In this document: piece after piece, positions 17,164 through 26,204 of the stretch
Layout of the letters: the number at the start of each line of letters is the position of its first letter
Numbering within the stretch: position 1 is the stretch's first letter
Assembly (NCBI RefSeq): GCF_008085905.1
Contig: NZ_VSFF01000004.1
Coordinates: 62,001-126,000 of the forward strand
DNA from: Actinomadura syzygii
GTDB lineage: Bacteria; Actinomycetota; Actinomycetes; Streptosporangiales; Streptosporangiaceae
DNA: 64,000 nucleotides
Reading direction: 5' to 3'
Program-made: the position numbers and the translations under genes
Notes under the pieces: generated by a model
Database searches by the model: none
What the model saw: only the letters and a program-made list of their open reading frames with translations
What the model was told of the DNA's origin: nothing

Positions 17164-18594
17164 GTGGACAAGCCGAGTGCCGCCGGCCGCTACCGGATCG
17201 ACCGCCTCCTCGGCACGGGCGGGTTCGCCTCGGTGTGGCTCGGGCACGATCCCGAGCTCGACTCCCCCGTGGCGATCAAGATCCTGGGCGAGCACTGGAC
17301 GCTCCGGACCGACGTGCGGGAGCGGTTCGTCCGCGAGGCGCGGCTGCTGCGCCGGGCCGACTCGCACCGCGTCGTGCAGGTCTTCGACATCGGCGAGCTG
17401 CCGGACGGACGTCCCTACTTCGTCATGTCCTACGCCGACCGGGGCACCCTCGCCGAACGGCTCGCGGACGGCCCGCTCCCGCTGAACGAGGCGGTCCGCA
17501 CCGCCCGGGAGATCATCCTGGGCGTCGAGGAACTGCACGAACTCGGGGTGGTGCACCGCGACCTCAAGCCGTCGAACGTGCTGCTGCGGTCCGCGGCGGG
17601 CGGCGGCGAACGGCTGATGATCTCCGATCTGGGGATCGCCCGCACCGAGGACCACCTGTCCAGCCTGACGCTGCCCGCCGGGTCGCCCGGCTACATGTCA
17701 CCCGAGCAGACGCAGGTCGACGGCGCGCCGGACCGCCGCTCGGACGTGTACGGCCTGGGCGCGCTCACCTACCACCTGCTGACGGGGAAGCCTCCCGCGT
17801 CCCCGGCCCGGCCACCGTCCGAAGTACGCCCCGGCGTCCCCCGCCGCGTAGAAGCGGCAGTACTCCGAGCCCTGGAACCCGACCGGGAGAAGCGCTGGCA
17901 ATCCGCAGCCGCGTTCGAGGCGGCTCTATCCGAGGTCGCCAGCGACATCGACACAGACCCGCTGCCCGACGCCCCGCCCGCCAGTCCCCCGCCGTCCCGT
18001 CGGCGTTCCTGGCTGAAGCGCCGCGTCACGTTAGTCGCCGGGACCGGCGCGGCGGTCGCCGCGATGGCCGCCGCAGGCGCGATCTGGGCGCTCACCGGCG
18101 GTGGCGACTCCGAGCAGAGCCGAGCGGACGACCACCGGCTCCGTGCCGACTCCGACATCCCCACCCAATACCGCGACCTGATCGTCCGCGCCGGGACGTG
18201 GTGCGAGATGCGCGGCCTGTCCCCCGCCCTGATCGCCGCGATGCTGAAGGCGGAAAGCGGCTTCGACCCGCACCTCGCCGACCCGGCGAAGAACGAATAC
18301 GGAATCGCCCGCTGGACGCCGAGCGTCCTGGTCTTCTGGCAGCCGGGCGGCCTCAACAATCCCGAACCGAAGCCGCAGCAGATCACGCCCGAACTGTCCA
18401 TCCCGGCGATGGGCCGCTTCCTCTGCTACTGGGGCAAGGACCTGAAAAACGTCCCAGGCGACCCAGCTCTAAACCTAGCTGCCACGTACCGAAGCTCGTC
18501 AAAGACCATAGTGAAGGCAGGCGGAGTCCCCGCCAGATTCAAGCCCTACACCAACAAGGTCCACCAGTACCTGGAAACCTACCGCCCACGCTAG
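17164..18594 (+). CDS. Ser/Thr protein kinase with extracellular lytic-transglycosylase-like domain
   Basis: A 476-residue membrane protein. Residues ~8-265 form a Hanks-type kinase: glycine loop LLGTGGFASVWLG, VAIKIL (ATP Lys), HRDLKPSNVLL (catalytic loop), SDLGIAR (DLG in place of DFG) and GSPGYMSPEQ. A Pro/Arg linker and one membrane helix (~289-312, VAGTGAAVAAMAAAGAIWAL) follow. The outside part (~330-476) contains IAAMLKAESGFDPHLADP with Glu364, EYGIARWTPSV and LAATYR. These match the soluble-lytic-transglycosylase motifs ES-x-F-x-P and the G-x-x-Q/T loop, so the sensor domain looks like a peptidoglycan-cleaving or -binding lysozyme fold. GTG 17164 is used, although GGGAGG is unusually close to it. 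Confidence 0.85.
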   Translation: MDKPSAAGRYRIDRLLGTGGFASVWLGHDPELDSPVAIKILGEHWTLRTDVRERFVREARLLRRADSHRVVQVFDIGELPDGRPYFVMSYADRGTLAERLADGPLPLNEAVRTAREIILGVEELHELGVVHRDLKPSNVLLRSAAGGGERLMISDLGIARTEDHLSSLTLPAGSPGYMSPEQTQVDGAPDRRSDVYGLGALTYHLLTGKPPASPARPPSEVRPGVPRRVEAAVLRALEPDREKRWQSAAAFEAALSEVASDIDTDPLPDAPPASPPPSRRRSWLKRRVTLVAGTGAAVAAMAAAGAIWALTGGGDSEQSRADDHRLRADSDIPTQYRDLIVRAGTWCEMRGLSPALIAAMLKAESGFDPHLADPAKNEYGIARWTPSVLVFWQPGGLNNPEPKPQQITPELSIPAMGRFLCYWGKDLKNVPGDPALNLAATYRSSSKTIVKAGGVPARFKPYTNKVHQYLETYRPR

Positions 18595-18613
18595 GCCACG
18601 GGAAGAGAGTGGG

Positions 18614-19267
18614 TTAGGTGCATTCTTTCCACACGAGGTGGTAGGTCGTTTGGAGGGTGCCGTCGAGGAAGTTCATGGAGACGGAGCTGACCTTTGAGTG
18701 GTCCGAGGTTCCTGGGGTGACTCGCAGTTCCGTGTAGATGCCGATGGGTCGCGTGTCACCGCAGACTTTCCACACGAGGTCGGTTGTCGGCACCTGCTCG
18801 ACAATCTGGTATTGGTCGTTAAAGGGGCCCGCCATGCTGAACGTCTTGACGTCGCTCCGGTCGCTGCCCAGGAAGTTGTGTTCGGCCTTCAAAGTGGCCG
18901 TCGCACCGGCCTGCAGGTTGGGGGTTAGACGGTAGTCCACCTGCGAGATCGCGTAGGTCGAGTTCTGGCGGGTGGGTACCTTCAGGCCGAGTTGGCAGTT
19001 CTTGCGAGCGTCGGCGGGCTTCGAGGAGCCGCCCACTTGGGCCGTGTAGTCGCGGTAGTCGATGACGAAGCCGTCCTTGCCCCACACCAGGAACGCCGCG
19101 GTCTTGTCCGGCGCGCATCCGGAGCCGTTTATGGACACGATCTCGATCATGTCGTCGGCCGGGCCGCCAGGGGTCGGCGGTGCGGACGCCACGGCCGGTG
19201 CGACGGACGCGGCGGTCAGTGCGAGCGCGGCGGCGGCCGCGACGGAAAACGCGATCCCCTTATGCAT
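18614..19267 (-). CDS. Secreted DUF4360 family protein
   Basis: A 217-residue exported protein. It has an N-terminal signal peptide (MHKGIAFSVAAAAALALTAA, cleaved near SVAPAVASA). The DUF4360 core is visible as IEIVSINGSGCAPDKTAAFLV, FVIDYRDYTAQVGGSS, ADARKNCQLGLKV, TYAISQVDYRLTPNLQAGATATLKAEHNF and a final TTYHLVWKEC. Four conserved Cys are probably in disulfides. The ATG at 19267 has GGAGGG six bases upstream. The biochemical role of DUF4360 proteins is not established; they are abundant small secreted proteins in actinomycetes and fungi. The gene converges with the kinase gene. Its upstream region (19268-19489) is noticeably AT-richer than the surroundings and probably holds its promoter. 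Confidence 0.85.
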   Translation of the reverse strand: MHKGIAFSVAAAAALALTAASVAPAVASAPPTPGGPADDMIEIVSINGSGCAPDKTAAFLVWGKDGFVIDYRDYTAQVGGSSKPADARKNCQLGLKVPTRQNSTYAISQVDYRLTPNLQAGATATLKAEHNFLGSDRSDVKTFSMAGPFNDQYQIVEQVPTTDLVWKVCGDTRPIGIYTELRVTPGTSDHSKVSSVSMNFLDGTLQTTYHLVWKECT

Positions 19268-19489
19268 GCGGTTCCCTCCACGGAATTGGACAGCACTTGT
19301 CAATGGAAATTGAATCAAGATCTTTTACCGGGAAAGTAACCGAGTATACGGGTGTTGTCAATCAGTAAAATTCAACTCGGCGGCCGAACTGGTGAAAGTC
19401 GAGCCCGAGTTTGACAAGGACCGTTCCATTTCGGAGCCCGGTCCTGGTGAGCCGATATCTCGATATCGCCTTCTGGTTGAAAGGTTGGG

Positions 19490-19822
19490 CTACGTCCTGT
19501 CCCGGCCCCAGGCGGCCAGGGGCTCCAGTGCGGCGTTGAGGCGCATGCCGTCCTCGGTCAGCGAGTACTCGACGCGGGGCGGCACCTCGTCGTAGGAGAC
19601 GCGGCGCACGACGCCGTCCGACTCCAGCTCACGCAGGTGGGAGGCCAGCACCTTCTCGGTGATCCCCGGAAGCAGCCGGCGCAGTTCGCCGAAGCGGCGG
19701 CAGGGGTGCTCGTGGAGCGCCCAAAGGATCAGCACCTTCCACCTGCCGCCGATCACCTCCATCGCGGTGTCGATGCCGCAGACGTGTCCGTCTGGGGTGA
19801 CCGGCCGATTCAACGTCGTCAT
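19490..19822 (-). CDS. HxlR family transcriptional regulator
   Basis: A 110-residue winged-helix regulator. The family motif CGIDTAMEVIGGRWKVLILWAL starts the domain, with CRRFGELRRLLPGITEKVLASHLRELESDGVVRR (recognition helix) and VEYSLTEDG (wing). The single Cys just before the first helix is a possible redox sensor, as in HypR-type members. It diverges from an imine-reductase-like gene 97 bp away, the usual arrangement for a local regulator of the adjacent oxidoreductase. A second HxlR/oxidoreductase pair of the same design lies at 35248-36536. Confidence 0.9.
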   Translation of the reverse strand: MTTLNRPVTPDGHVCGIDTAMEVIGGRWKVLILWALHEHPCRRFGELRRLLPGITEKVLASHLRELESDGVVRRVSYDEVPPRVEYSLTEDGMRLNAALEPLAAWGRDRT

Positions 19823-19918
19823 GCCCCGCCCTTCTGACGTGCTCGCTCACCTCGGGGTAACCACCCACTCCAAAGTGCGTACCTGATCACCTCCGGAGCT
19901 GTGACCAGCCTAATCGGC

Positions 19919-20809
19919 ATGGCACAGAACACCGCTGAGAAGACTTCCGTCACGATGCTGGGCCTCGGCGCGATGGGCGCCGCGCTGGCCCGCGCCTGGC
20001 TCGCCGACGGTCACCCGCTCACCGTTTGGAACCGCGGCCCGGCCCGCGCCGCGGCACTCGCCGCCGAGGGAGCGAAGGACGCGGCCACCGCCGCCGAGGC
20101 GGTCGCGGCGAACACCATGATCGTCGTCTGCCTGCTGGACGACACCTCGGTCGAGGAGGTGTTGGCGGGCACCGACCTGGTCGGCAAGGACCTCGTCAAC
20201 CTGACCACCAGCACGCCCGGCCAGGCCCGTGCCCGAGCCGAATGGGCGCGCGAGCGCGGCGCCCGTTACCTGGACGGCGGGATCATGGCCGTCCCTCCGA
20301 TGATCGGCGTCCCGGAAGCGGGCGGCTACGTCTTCTACAGCGGGTCGCGGGAAGTGTTCGAGCGGCATCAGGAGACCTTGAGCGTCCCGGCCGGCACCAA
20401 CTTCGTCGGCGAGGACGCGGGCTTCGCGGCCCTCCACGACGTGGCTCTGCTCAGCGCCATGTACGGGATGTTCGCCGGTGCCGCCCACGCCTTCGCCCTG
20501 ATCCGCAAGGAGGACATCGACCCCACCGCGCTCGCCCCGCTGCTCGCCGACTGGCTCGTCTCGATGGCCCCGGCGGTACACCAGACCGCCCAACAACTGC
20601 GGAGCGGCGACTACACCAAGGGCGTCGTCTCCAACCTGGCCATGCAGGTGGCCGGTACACCGACCTTCCTGAGCACCGCCGAACAACAGGGTGTGAGCCC
20701 AGAACTGCTCACCCCCTACTTCGAGTTGATGCGCCGCCGCCTGGCGGAGGGCAGCGGCGAAGAGGATCTGACGGGCGTGATCGACCTGCTGGTGGACGAC
20801 AGGTCATAG
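19919..20809 (+). CDS. NAD(P)-binding imine-reductase-like oxidoreductase
   Basis: A 296-residue protein of the beta-hydroxyacid dehydrogenase/imine reductase family. It has the Rossmann motif TMLGLGAMGAALARAWL with VWNRGP (NADPH-type Arg), then NLTTSTPGQARARAEWA, YLDGGIMAVPPMIG and the interdomain helix LHDVALLSAMYGMFAGAAHAFAL. The Asp of this helix is where Asp-type imine reductases keep their proton donor. The C-terminal helical domain is complete. The start is uncertain: ATG 19919 is used; GTG 19901 has a GGAG only two bases upstream. It is divergent from an HxlR regulator that probably controls it. The natural substrate is unknown. Confidence 0.8.
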   Translation: MAQNTAEKTSVTMLGLGAMGAALARAWLADGHPLTVWNRGPARAAALAAEGAKDAATAAEAVAANTMIVVCLLDDTSVEEVLAGTDLVGKDLVNLTTSTPGQARARAEWARERGARYLDGGIMAVPPMIGVPEAGGYVFYSGSREVFERHQETLSVPAGTNFVGEDAGFAALHDVALLSAMYGMFAGAAHAFALIRKEDIDPTALAPLLADWLVSMAPAVHQTAQQLRSGDYTKGVVSNLAMQVAGTPTFLSTAEQQGVSPELLTPYFELMRRRLAEGSGEEDLTGVIDLLVDDRS

Positions 20810-20824
20810 AGCCCCCGGCGCAGG

Positions 20825-21463
20825 TCAGGATCGGCCGAGGCCGGCGTCTCTGGCGCGGACGATGGCTTCGGCGCGGTCGGCGACCTGCATCTTGGTGAAG
20901 ATGCTGGAGATGTGGTTGGCGACCGTCTTCGGGGCGATGGCGAGGCGGTGCGCGATCTCGCCGTTCGGACGGCCCGCGGCGATGAGGTCGAGGACGTCGC
21001 GCTCCCGGGCGGTGAGGCCGGGGAAGGGGTGGTGCGGCGCGGGCGGGGCCGCGAAGAAGCCGAGCACCCGGCGGGCCACGCCGGGGCCGAAGATGGCCTG
21101 GCCGGAGGCGACCGCGCGGATGGCGTGCGCGATGTCGTCCTGCTGGGCGCCCTTGAGCAGGTAGCCGCGGGCGCCCGCGCGCATCGCGGAGAAGACCGAG
21201 TCGTCGTCCTCGTACATGGTGAGCATGAGCACCGCGGTGTCGGGCGCCGCCCGGACGATCTGGCGGGTCGCCTCGATGCCGTCCAGGCCGGGCATCTGGA
21301 TGTCCATGACGAGGACGTCCGGCCGGTGCTCGACCGCCAGCCGGACGGCGGCGCGACCGTCCGCGGCCTCGGCGACCACGGTGAAGCCGTCGATGGAGTC
21401 GAGCAGCGCCCGCAGCCCGCTGCGCACCACGGGATGGTCGTCGGCCAGCACGATCGTGATCAT
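20825..21463 (-). CDS. NarL/FixJ-type response regulator
   Basis: A 212-residue two-domain regulator. The receiver domain has ITIVLADDHPVVRSGL (acidic pair), the phosphoacceptor in VLVMDIQMPGLDG, a conserved Thr/Ser region LMLTMYEDDDSVF and Lys in YLLKGAQ. The C-terminal LuxR helix-turn-helix reads LTARERDVLDLIAAGRPNGEIAHRLAIAPKTVANHISSIFTKM. Its ATG at 21463 overlaps the stop of the histidine kinase gene (ATGA), so the pair forms a two-component operon. The kinase upstream is frameshifted, so this regulator may now lack its cognate partner. Confidence 0.92.
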   Translation of the reverse strand: MITIVLADDHPVVRSGLRALLDSIDGFTVVAEAADGRAAVRLAVEHRPDVLVMDIQMPGLDGIEATRQIVRAAPDTAVLMLTMYEDDDSVFSAMRAGARGYLLKGAQQDDIAHAIRAVASGQAIFGPGVARRVLGFFAAPPAPHHPFPGLTARERDVLDLIAAGRPNGEIAHRLAIAPKTVANHISSIFTKMQVADRAEAIVRARDAGLGRS

Positions 21464-23438
21464 GATTCTCCCAGCGGTAGCGCGGCGGTCACCCGGCCGC
21501 CGCTCGGGCCGGGGCCCGCGGCGCAGGTGCCGCCCAGCTCGGCGGCGCGTTCGCACATCGACCGTATGCCGACGCCGGGTCGCCACGCGCGGTCCGGCCC
21601 GGTCCCGTCGTCGGCCACCTCCACGTGCAGGCGCCCGTCGGCGCGGACGCGCACGTCCACGCGGGCCGCGCCGGAGTGCCGGACGGCGTTGGTGAGGGCC
21701 TCCACCGCGATCCGGTACGCCGCCGCCTCGACCGCGGCGGGCAGGGCGGGCAGACCGTCGGCCTCGACCCGGACGGCGAGGTCCGGGCGTTCGAGCTGCG
21801 CGGCACGCTGCCGGATCGCCCCGGCCAGGCCGAAGTCGTCCAGGGCGGGCGGCCGCAGGTCGTAGACCAGCCGCCGGATGTCGTCGATGGCCTCGGCGGT
21901 CTCGGCGCGCAGTTCGGCGAGGAGCGCGCGGGCGGCGGCGGGGTCGGAGTCCAGCAGGTTGCCCGCGGCGTCGGCCTTGAACGCGACGCCGGTCAGCACC
22001 GGGCCCAGGCCGTCGTGCAGATCGCGGCGCAGCCGCCGCCGCTCCTCCTCGCGGGCGGTCACCAGGGCCTGGCGGGAGCGCTGTACCTGCTCGGAGAGCG
22101 CGACCGAGTGCACCGCGACCGCGAGCGGCGCCGCCAGCAGTTCGAGGACCGCGTGATCGCGGCCGCCGAGCCGCCGTTCCCCGGCGCGCAGCCCGATGAC
22201 CAGCTCACCCACCCGCTCGCCGCCGTGGGTGAGCGGGATCGTGTGCAGCGACTCCGGTGCGGTGCCGGACGCGGCGAGCTCGGTGTCGTGGCCGCGCAGC
22301 GCCGCGAACGGGAGTCGCAGGGCCTGCCGGACGGCCTCCGGGACGGCGGGCAGCCCGGTGTCCAGCCGGGCCCCGACCCGCGACACGGCCCGGACGGGAT
22401 CGGCGCGGTCCCCGTACATGACGCGGTCGACGACGCGCTGCAGCCGCAGGCGCACCGGGTTGAACCCCACGGCGATCAGCACGGTGGCCGCCGCCGAGCT
22501 GCCCAGGCCGACCTCCTGCCGCATCACCCGGTCGAGCATGGCCACCAGGCCGATGTACGAGGCGACCACGGCGGTGGTGAGCAGCCCGTACAGCACCGTC
22601 CGGGACACAACCAGCCGGATGTCGAGAAGATGGTGGCGCAGGATCGCCACCGTCATCGCGGCGGGCACCAGCGGGATGGCGAACAGCACGTACACGGGCG
22701 CGTTCTCCAGCACGCCCCAGGGCACCATCACGATGAGGACGAGCAGGACCGCCTGCGTCAGCCACAGCAACTGGCGCCGCTGCCGGTCGTCCCCGCGCCG
22801 ATACCGCACCACGAGGGCGACCAGGCCGATCGCCGTCGCGACGAGGCCGCGCACTTCGACGGCCGTCCACACCGGGGCGAGGTTCGCGTGGACGGTCAGG
22901 TAGCCGGAGAGTCGCCGACCAGGGGGCCGGGTTCGGTCCCCATCTCCAGGGCGAACAGCGGAGCGGTCAGCACGGTCGCCCACAGCAGCCGCCGGAACAC
23001 CGGACGCCCGTCCGGGAACAGTTGCAGCACCACCGGCAGGCACAACCCGATCGACCACGGCCACGACCACCGGGCGACCGTGGTGAGGGCGCGCAGCAGA
23101 GGGGTCGGCCATCCGTCGCGCACACCGACCTCGATCAGCGGGGCGAGCGCGGCCGTCGTGGCGTACCCGATCCCCGCGGCCAGCAGCAGCCAGCCGATCG
23201 GGTTGCGCGGACGATGCCAGGCCAGCAGCACGCCGCAGACCGGGAACGACAGGCCGATCACCGAGTTGGTCACGACGAACAGGTCCAGCGCCTCGGCCCA
23301 GCTCATCCGGGCCGCGACGGCGCCGCTCACCGCGACGGCGACCTCGGCGACGGCCAGGCAGAACAGCCCGGCGGCCGCCATGGCGGACCGGCGCCCCGGC
23401 GCGGCGAACGGGCGCCCCGGTACGGCGGACGCAGTCAT
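21460..23438 (-). pseudogene. Sensor histidine kinase (HisKA_3/NarX-like), frameshifted
   Basis: Two adjacent reading frames together make one kinase. The N-terminal frame (23438 to 22896) starts MTASAVPGR, contains five or so membrane helices and ends after [17 protein letters not shown]. The C-terminal frame continues with [22 protein letters not shown], more membrane helices, a GAF-like region, the HisKA_3 box REEERRRLRRDLHDGLGP (phospho-His) and the ATPase motifs ALTNAVRHSGA and GVGIRSMCERAAELGG. The break is near 22905-22910 and looks like loss of one base (or a -1 shift). Without correction the kinase is split before its catalytic part. It could be a true mutation, a sequencing error or recoding. 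Downstream of it, coupled, is the response regulator. Confidence 0.75.
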
Positions 23439-23603
23439 GGCCTCATGATGAGGCGCGCCGCCCCGGTTTGTCCTGGGTGCGTGCTCCCAGGGCGGCCGGG
23501 AGTTCCTCCCGGCCCGGCGGCGGCCTCCGCCCATGCGCTCCGGAACGGTGCGGCCGGACACTTTCGGCGTCGGGAAACGACCCACCCATTCCGGAGGCTC
23601 TCC

Positions 23604-24284
23604 ATGACCGCCACCACGGCGGCGGCGACGCGGGCGACCGTCCCGTTGAACCGCGCCGCGCTCGCGCTGCTCGTCCCCGTCGGTCCGCTGGCCGTCGCGG
23701 TGCTGCGCGCCGTCCTGCCCTACTCCACGACCGACGGCTCCGCCGAACTCGCCGCCAAGGCGTCCGCCCACCAGGGCGCGCAGGGCGCCGTGCTCTGGCT
23801 CGGCCTCATCGCCCTCCTCACCCTGGTGCCGGGGACGATCGCCATCGGCCTGCAGGCCGCCCGGCGCTCGCCGCGGCTGGGAACGGCCGGGCTGGTCCTC
23901 GCCGTCGCCGGATTCTCCTCGCTCTACGCCGTCGGGATCAGCGACCACGTCGCGTTGTCGGCGGCGCGCAGCGGGCTCGCGTCCGCCGACACGGCGCGTC
24001 TGCTGGACGACCTCCAAGGCCTGCCCCCCGTCGCGGTGGGCAGCGTCCTGTTCGTCGCCGGCCACATCCTCGGCGTGGTGCTCCTCGGGATCGCGCTGTG
24101 GCGCAGCCGGGTAGTCCCGGCCTGGGCGGGCGTCGCCCTGGTCGCCTCCCAGCCCCTGCATGCCGTCTTCGCCGTCGCCCTGCCCAACGCCACCCTGGAC
24201 GGGCTGGCCTGGGGCCTCACCGCCGTCGGCTTCGCGGCCGCCGCCCCGGCCGTCGTCCGCGGCACGGACGGGAGCGCGCGATGA
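23604..24284 (+). CDS. Multipass membrane protein
   Basis: A 226-residue integral membrane protein with about six hydrophobic helices (for example [85 protein letters not shown], and [20 protein letters not shown]). No catalytic motif is seen; the layout resembles DUF4386-like or anti-sigma-associated membrane proteins. The start at 23604 is supported by GGAGG six bases upstream. It ends in an ATGA overlap with a second small membrane protein. It diverges from the histidine kinase gene, so the pair may be targets of that two-component system (inference). Confidence 0.7.
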
Positions 24285-24631
24285 GATCCGGCACCGTCAC
24301 CGTCGGGCTCGTGCTGGCGGGCCTGCTTGGCCTGGCCGACCTCGCCACCGCCGGGGCGCCGGACGTGCCCGCTCCGGCCATCGTGATCGCGATCGTTCTC
24401 GGCCTGGCCACCCTGGCCGCGCTGGTCCCCGCCTGGCGGCGCGGGAACCGCCGCGTAGTCTTCGCCGTCGCGGCCACCCGGGCGCTGTCGGCCCTCGCCG
24501 CGGTGCCGGGCCTCACCACGCAGGACACCTCCGGAACCACCAAGGGCATCATCGTCGCCGCGCTCGCGGTCACCATCCTCGCGATCGCCCTGCTCGCCCC
24601 GGCGCTGCGCCGCACCTCCATCCCGTCCTGA
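24281..24631 (+). CDS. Small multipass membrane protein
   Basis: A 116-residue protein with four hydrophobic segments ([38 protein letters not shown], a weaker third around [17 protein letters not shown], and [21 protein letters not shown]). Translation is coupled to the preceding membrane protein through ATGA. No family recognised. A perfect 12-bp stem terminator follows between this gene and the convergent NuoF-like gene. Confidence 0.7.
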
Positions 24632-24668
24632 ACCGCGACACCGCCCATCGGCACCGGCACACACGGGG

Positions 24669-24714
24669 CGCGCGGCTGCGGGACCCTCCACTTGGAGGAT
24701 TTCGCAGCCGCGCG
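24669..24714. terminator. Bidirectional terminator hairpin
   Basis: A perfect 12-bp inverted repeat (CGCGCGGCTGCG at 24669-24680 and its complement at 24703-24714), with a 22-nt loop that itself contains a small hairpin. It lies between convergent genes ending at 24631 and 24732, so it can serve both. Confidence 0.7.
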
Positions 24715-24731
24715 TGCCGCTTTCGCGCTGT

Positions 24732-26204
24732 TCAGCGGACGCGTGGGACGAGGCGCAGGGCCAAGCCGGGGCACATCGCCACGGCGCGGCGTGCGTCCGC
24801 TTCCAAGCGGTCGGGGATCGGCTCGGACGGGATCACCGGGTAGTCGTGTTCGTCCATCCGGACGGTGCCGCGCAGGATGTCCGCGCACAGGCCGTGGCCG
24901 TCGCAGCGGCTCCAGTCGACCTCCAGGCTCAGCCGCGCGTCGGTTCCGGCGGGAAGGACGCCGCGGACGGGACGTCCGCAGCCGCCGTCCTCGATGTGGC
25001 GGGTGACGTCGTCCGCGAACACGTCCAGGGCGGACAGGACGAACCGGGCCGAGCCGTCGGGGTGGGCGCACGCGCCGCGTCCGGCGGCCATCCGGGCGGC
25101 GCGGCGGACGGCGTCGCGGGCGGTGGCGGCGTCGCGTCCGGCGGCGAGGTCGGCGAAGGCCCCGGCGACGTCGGGCAGGCCGAGGCGGCAGGGGCCGCAC
25201 TGCCCGGCCGACTCGGCGGCGAGATAGCGCGCGACCCGGGCGCATTCGCCGAGCGGGCAGGTGCCGCGGCCGAGCGGCATGACGATCCCGGCGCCGAGGA
25301 CCCCGCCGGACTCGGCGAGACCGGCCCGGGAGACGCGGGTCCGGGACGCGCGCTCCCCGGTCAGCCAGGCGCCGTGGTACCCGCCGACCAGCACGCCCTC
25401 GCCCGCGCGGGCGCCGCACAGGTCGAGCAGGTGGCCGAGCGGCGCCCCGGCCGCCGTCTCGACGACGGCGGGGAACCGGGCCGCGCCGGTCACGGTGAGC
25501 AGGACGGTGCCGGGCTCGTCGGGCGTCCCGGCGCGGGCGTGGGCGCGGGGGCCGAGCCCGGCGAGGACGGCGAGCTGCGCGTAGGTCTCGGCGTTGGAGA
25601 GGAGGGTGGGCAGGCCGTCGACGCCGCTGGTCGAGGCGCGGCCCTTGCGTCCGGGCGGGATCGGGCGGCTGCCGTTGACGCCGCGGATCACCGAGCCGCT
25701 CTCGCCGGTGACGAAGTGCTCGGGCAGCCGGACGGTCCGGGCGCGGGCGCCGAGGCCGCGTTCGGCGATCGCGTCGTCGAGCGAGCGGGCCGCCTCCTCG
25801 TCGGTGACCGCGAGGACGATCTCGACGGAGCCGAGCGCGGTGGCGGCGAGGGCGGCGCCGTCCAGGACGAGGTGCGGGGCGCGTTGGAGCAGCACCTTGT
25901 CCTTGGCGCTGCCGGGTTCGCCCTCGGTGCCGTTGACGACGACGACCGTGCGCCTGCGGCGGCGGACGGCGCTGTCGGCGGTCGCCTTCACCTTGCGGGC
26001 GAAGGGGAACGCGGCGCCGCCGCGGCCGTGCAGGCGTCCCGCCTCGCACAGGGCGATGAGCTCGGTTGCCGTGAGCGGGCGCGGGTGCGGGTGGAGGGCG
26101 CGGTGGGCGTCCCAGCCGAGCCGGGCGCCGCCTTCGAGGCCCTTGGTGAGGCGCGGCGGGCCGATGTGCCGGACCGCGACGCGCGGGGGTGCGAGGGTCG
26201 TCAC
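24732..26204 (-). CDS. NuoF-like flavo/iron-sulfur oxidoreductase fused to a ferredoxin domain
   Basis: A 490-residue protein. The first ~390 residues follow the NADH-dehydrogenase 51-kDa (NuoF) plan: a glycine-rich FMN loop GRGGAAFPFARK, VVNGTEGEPGSAKDKVL, an SLBB-like part ending VLVGGYHGAWL, and an iron-sulfur region with QCGPC and RGACAHP. The first Cys of the canonical cluster motif (ESCGxC) is Ala here. The last ~65 residues are a small ferredoxin, CDGHGLC...AVAMCPGLAL, whose three-Cys pattern fits a 3Fe-4S cluster. GTG 26204 overlaps the stop of the upstream ferric-reductase-like gene. The two probably form a membrane electron relay that moves electrons between NAD(P)H and the haem protein. 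Confidence 0.8.
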   Translation of the reverse strand: MTTLAPPRVAVRHIGPPRLTKGLEGGARLGWDAHRALHPHPRPLTATELIALCEAGRLHGRGGAAFPFARKVKATADSAVRRRRRTVVVVNGTEGEPGSAKDKVLLQRAPHLVLDGAALAATALGSVEIVLAVTDEEAARSLDDAIAERGLGARARTVRLPEHFVTGESGSVIRGVNGSRPIPPGRKGRASTSGVDGLPTLLSNAETYAQLAVLAGLGPRAHARAGTPDEPGTVLLTVTGAARFPAVVETAAGAPLGHLLDLCGARAGEGVLVGGYHGAWLTGERASRTRVSRAGLAESGGVLGAGIVMPLGRGTCPLGECARVARYLAAESAGQCGPCRLGLPDVAGAFADLAAGRDAATARDAVRRAARMAAGRGACAHPDGSARFVLSALDVFADDVTRHIEDGGCGRPVRGVLPAGTDARLSLEVDWSRCDGHGLCADILRGTVRMDEHDYPVIPSEPIPDRLEADARRAVAMCPGLALRLVPRVR

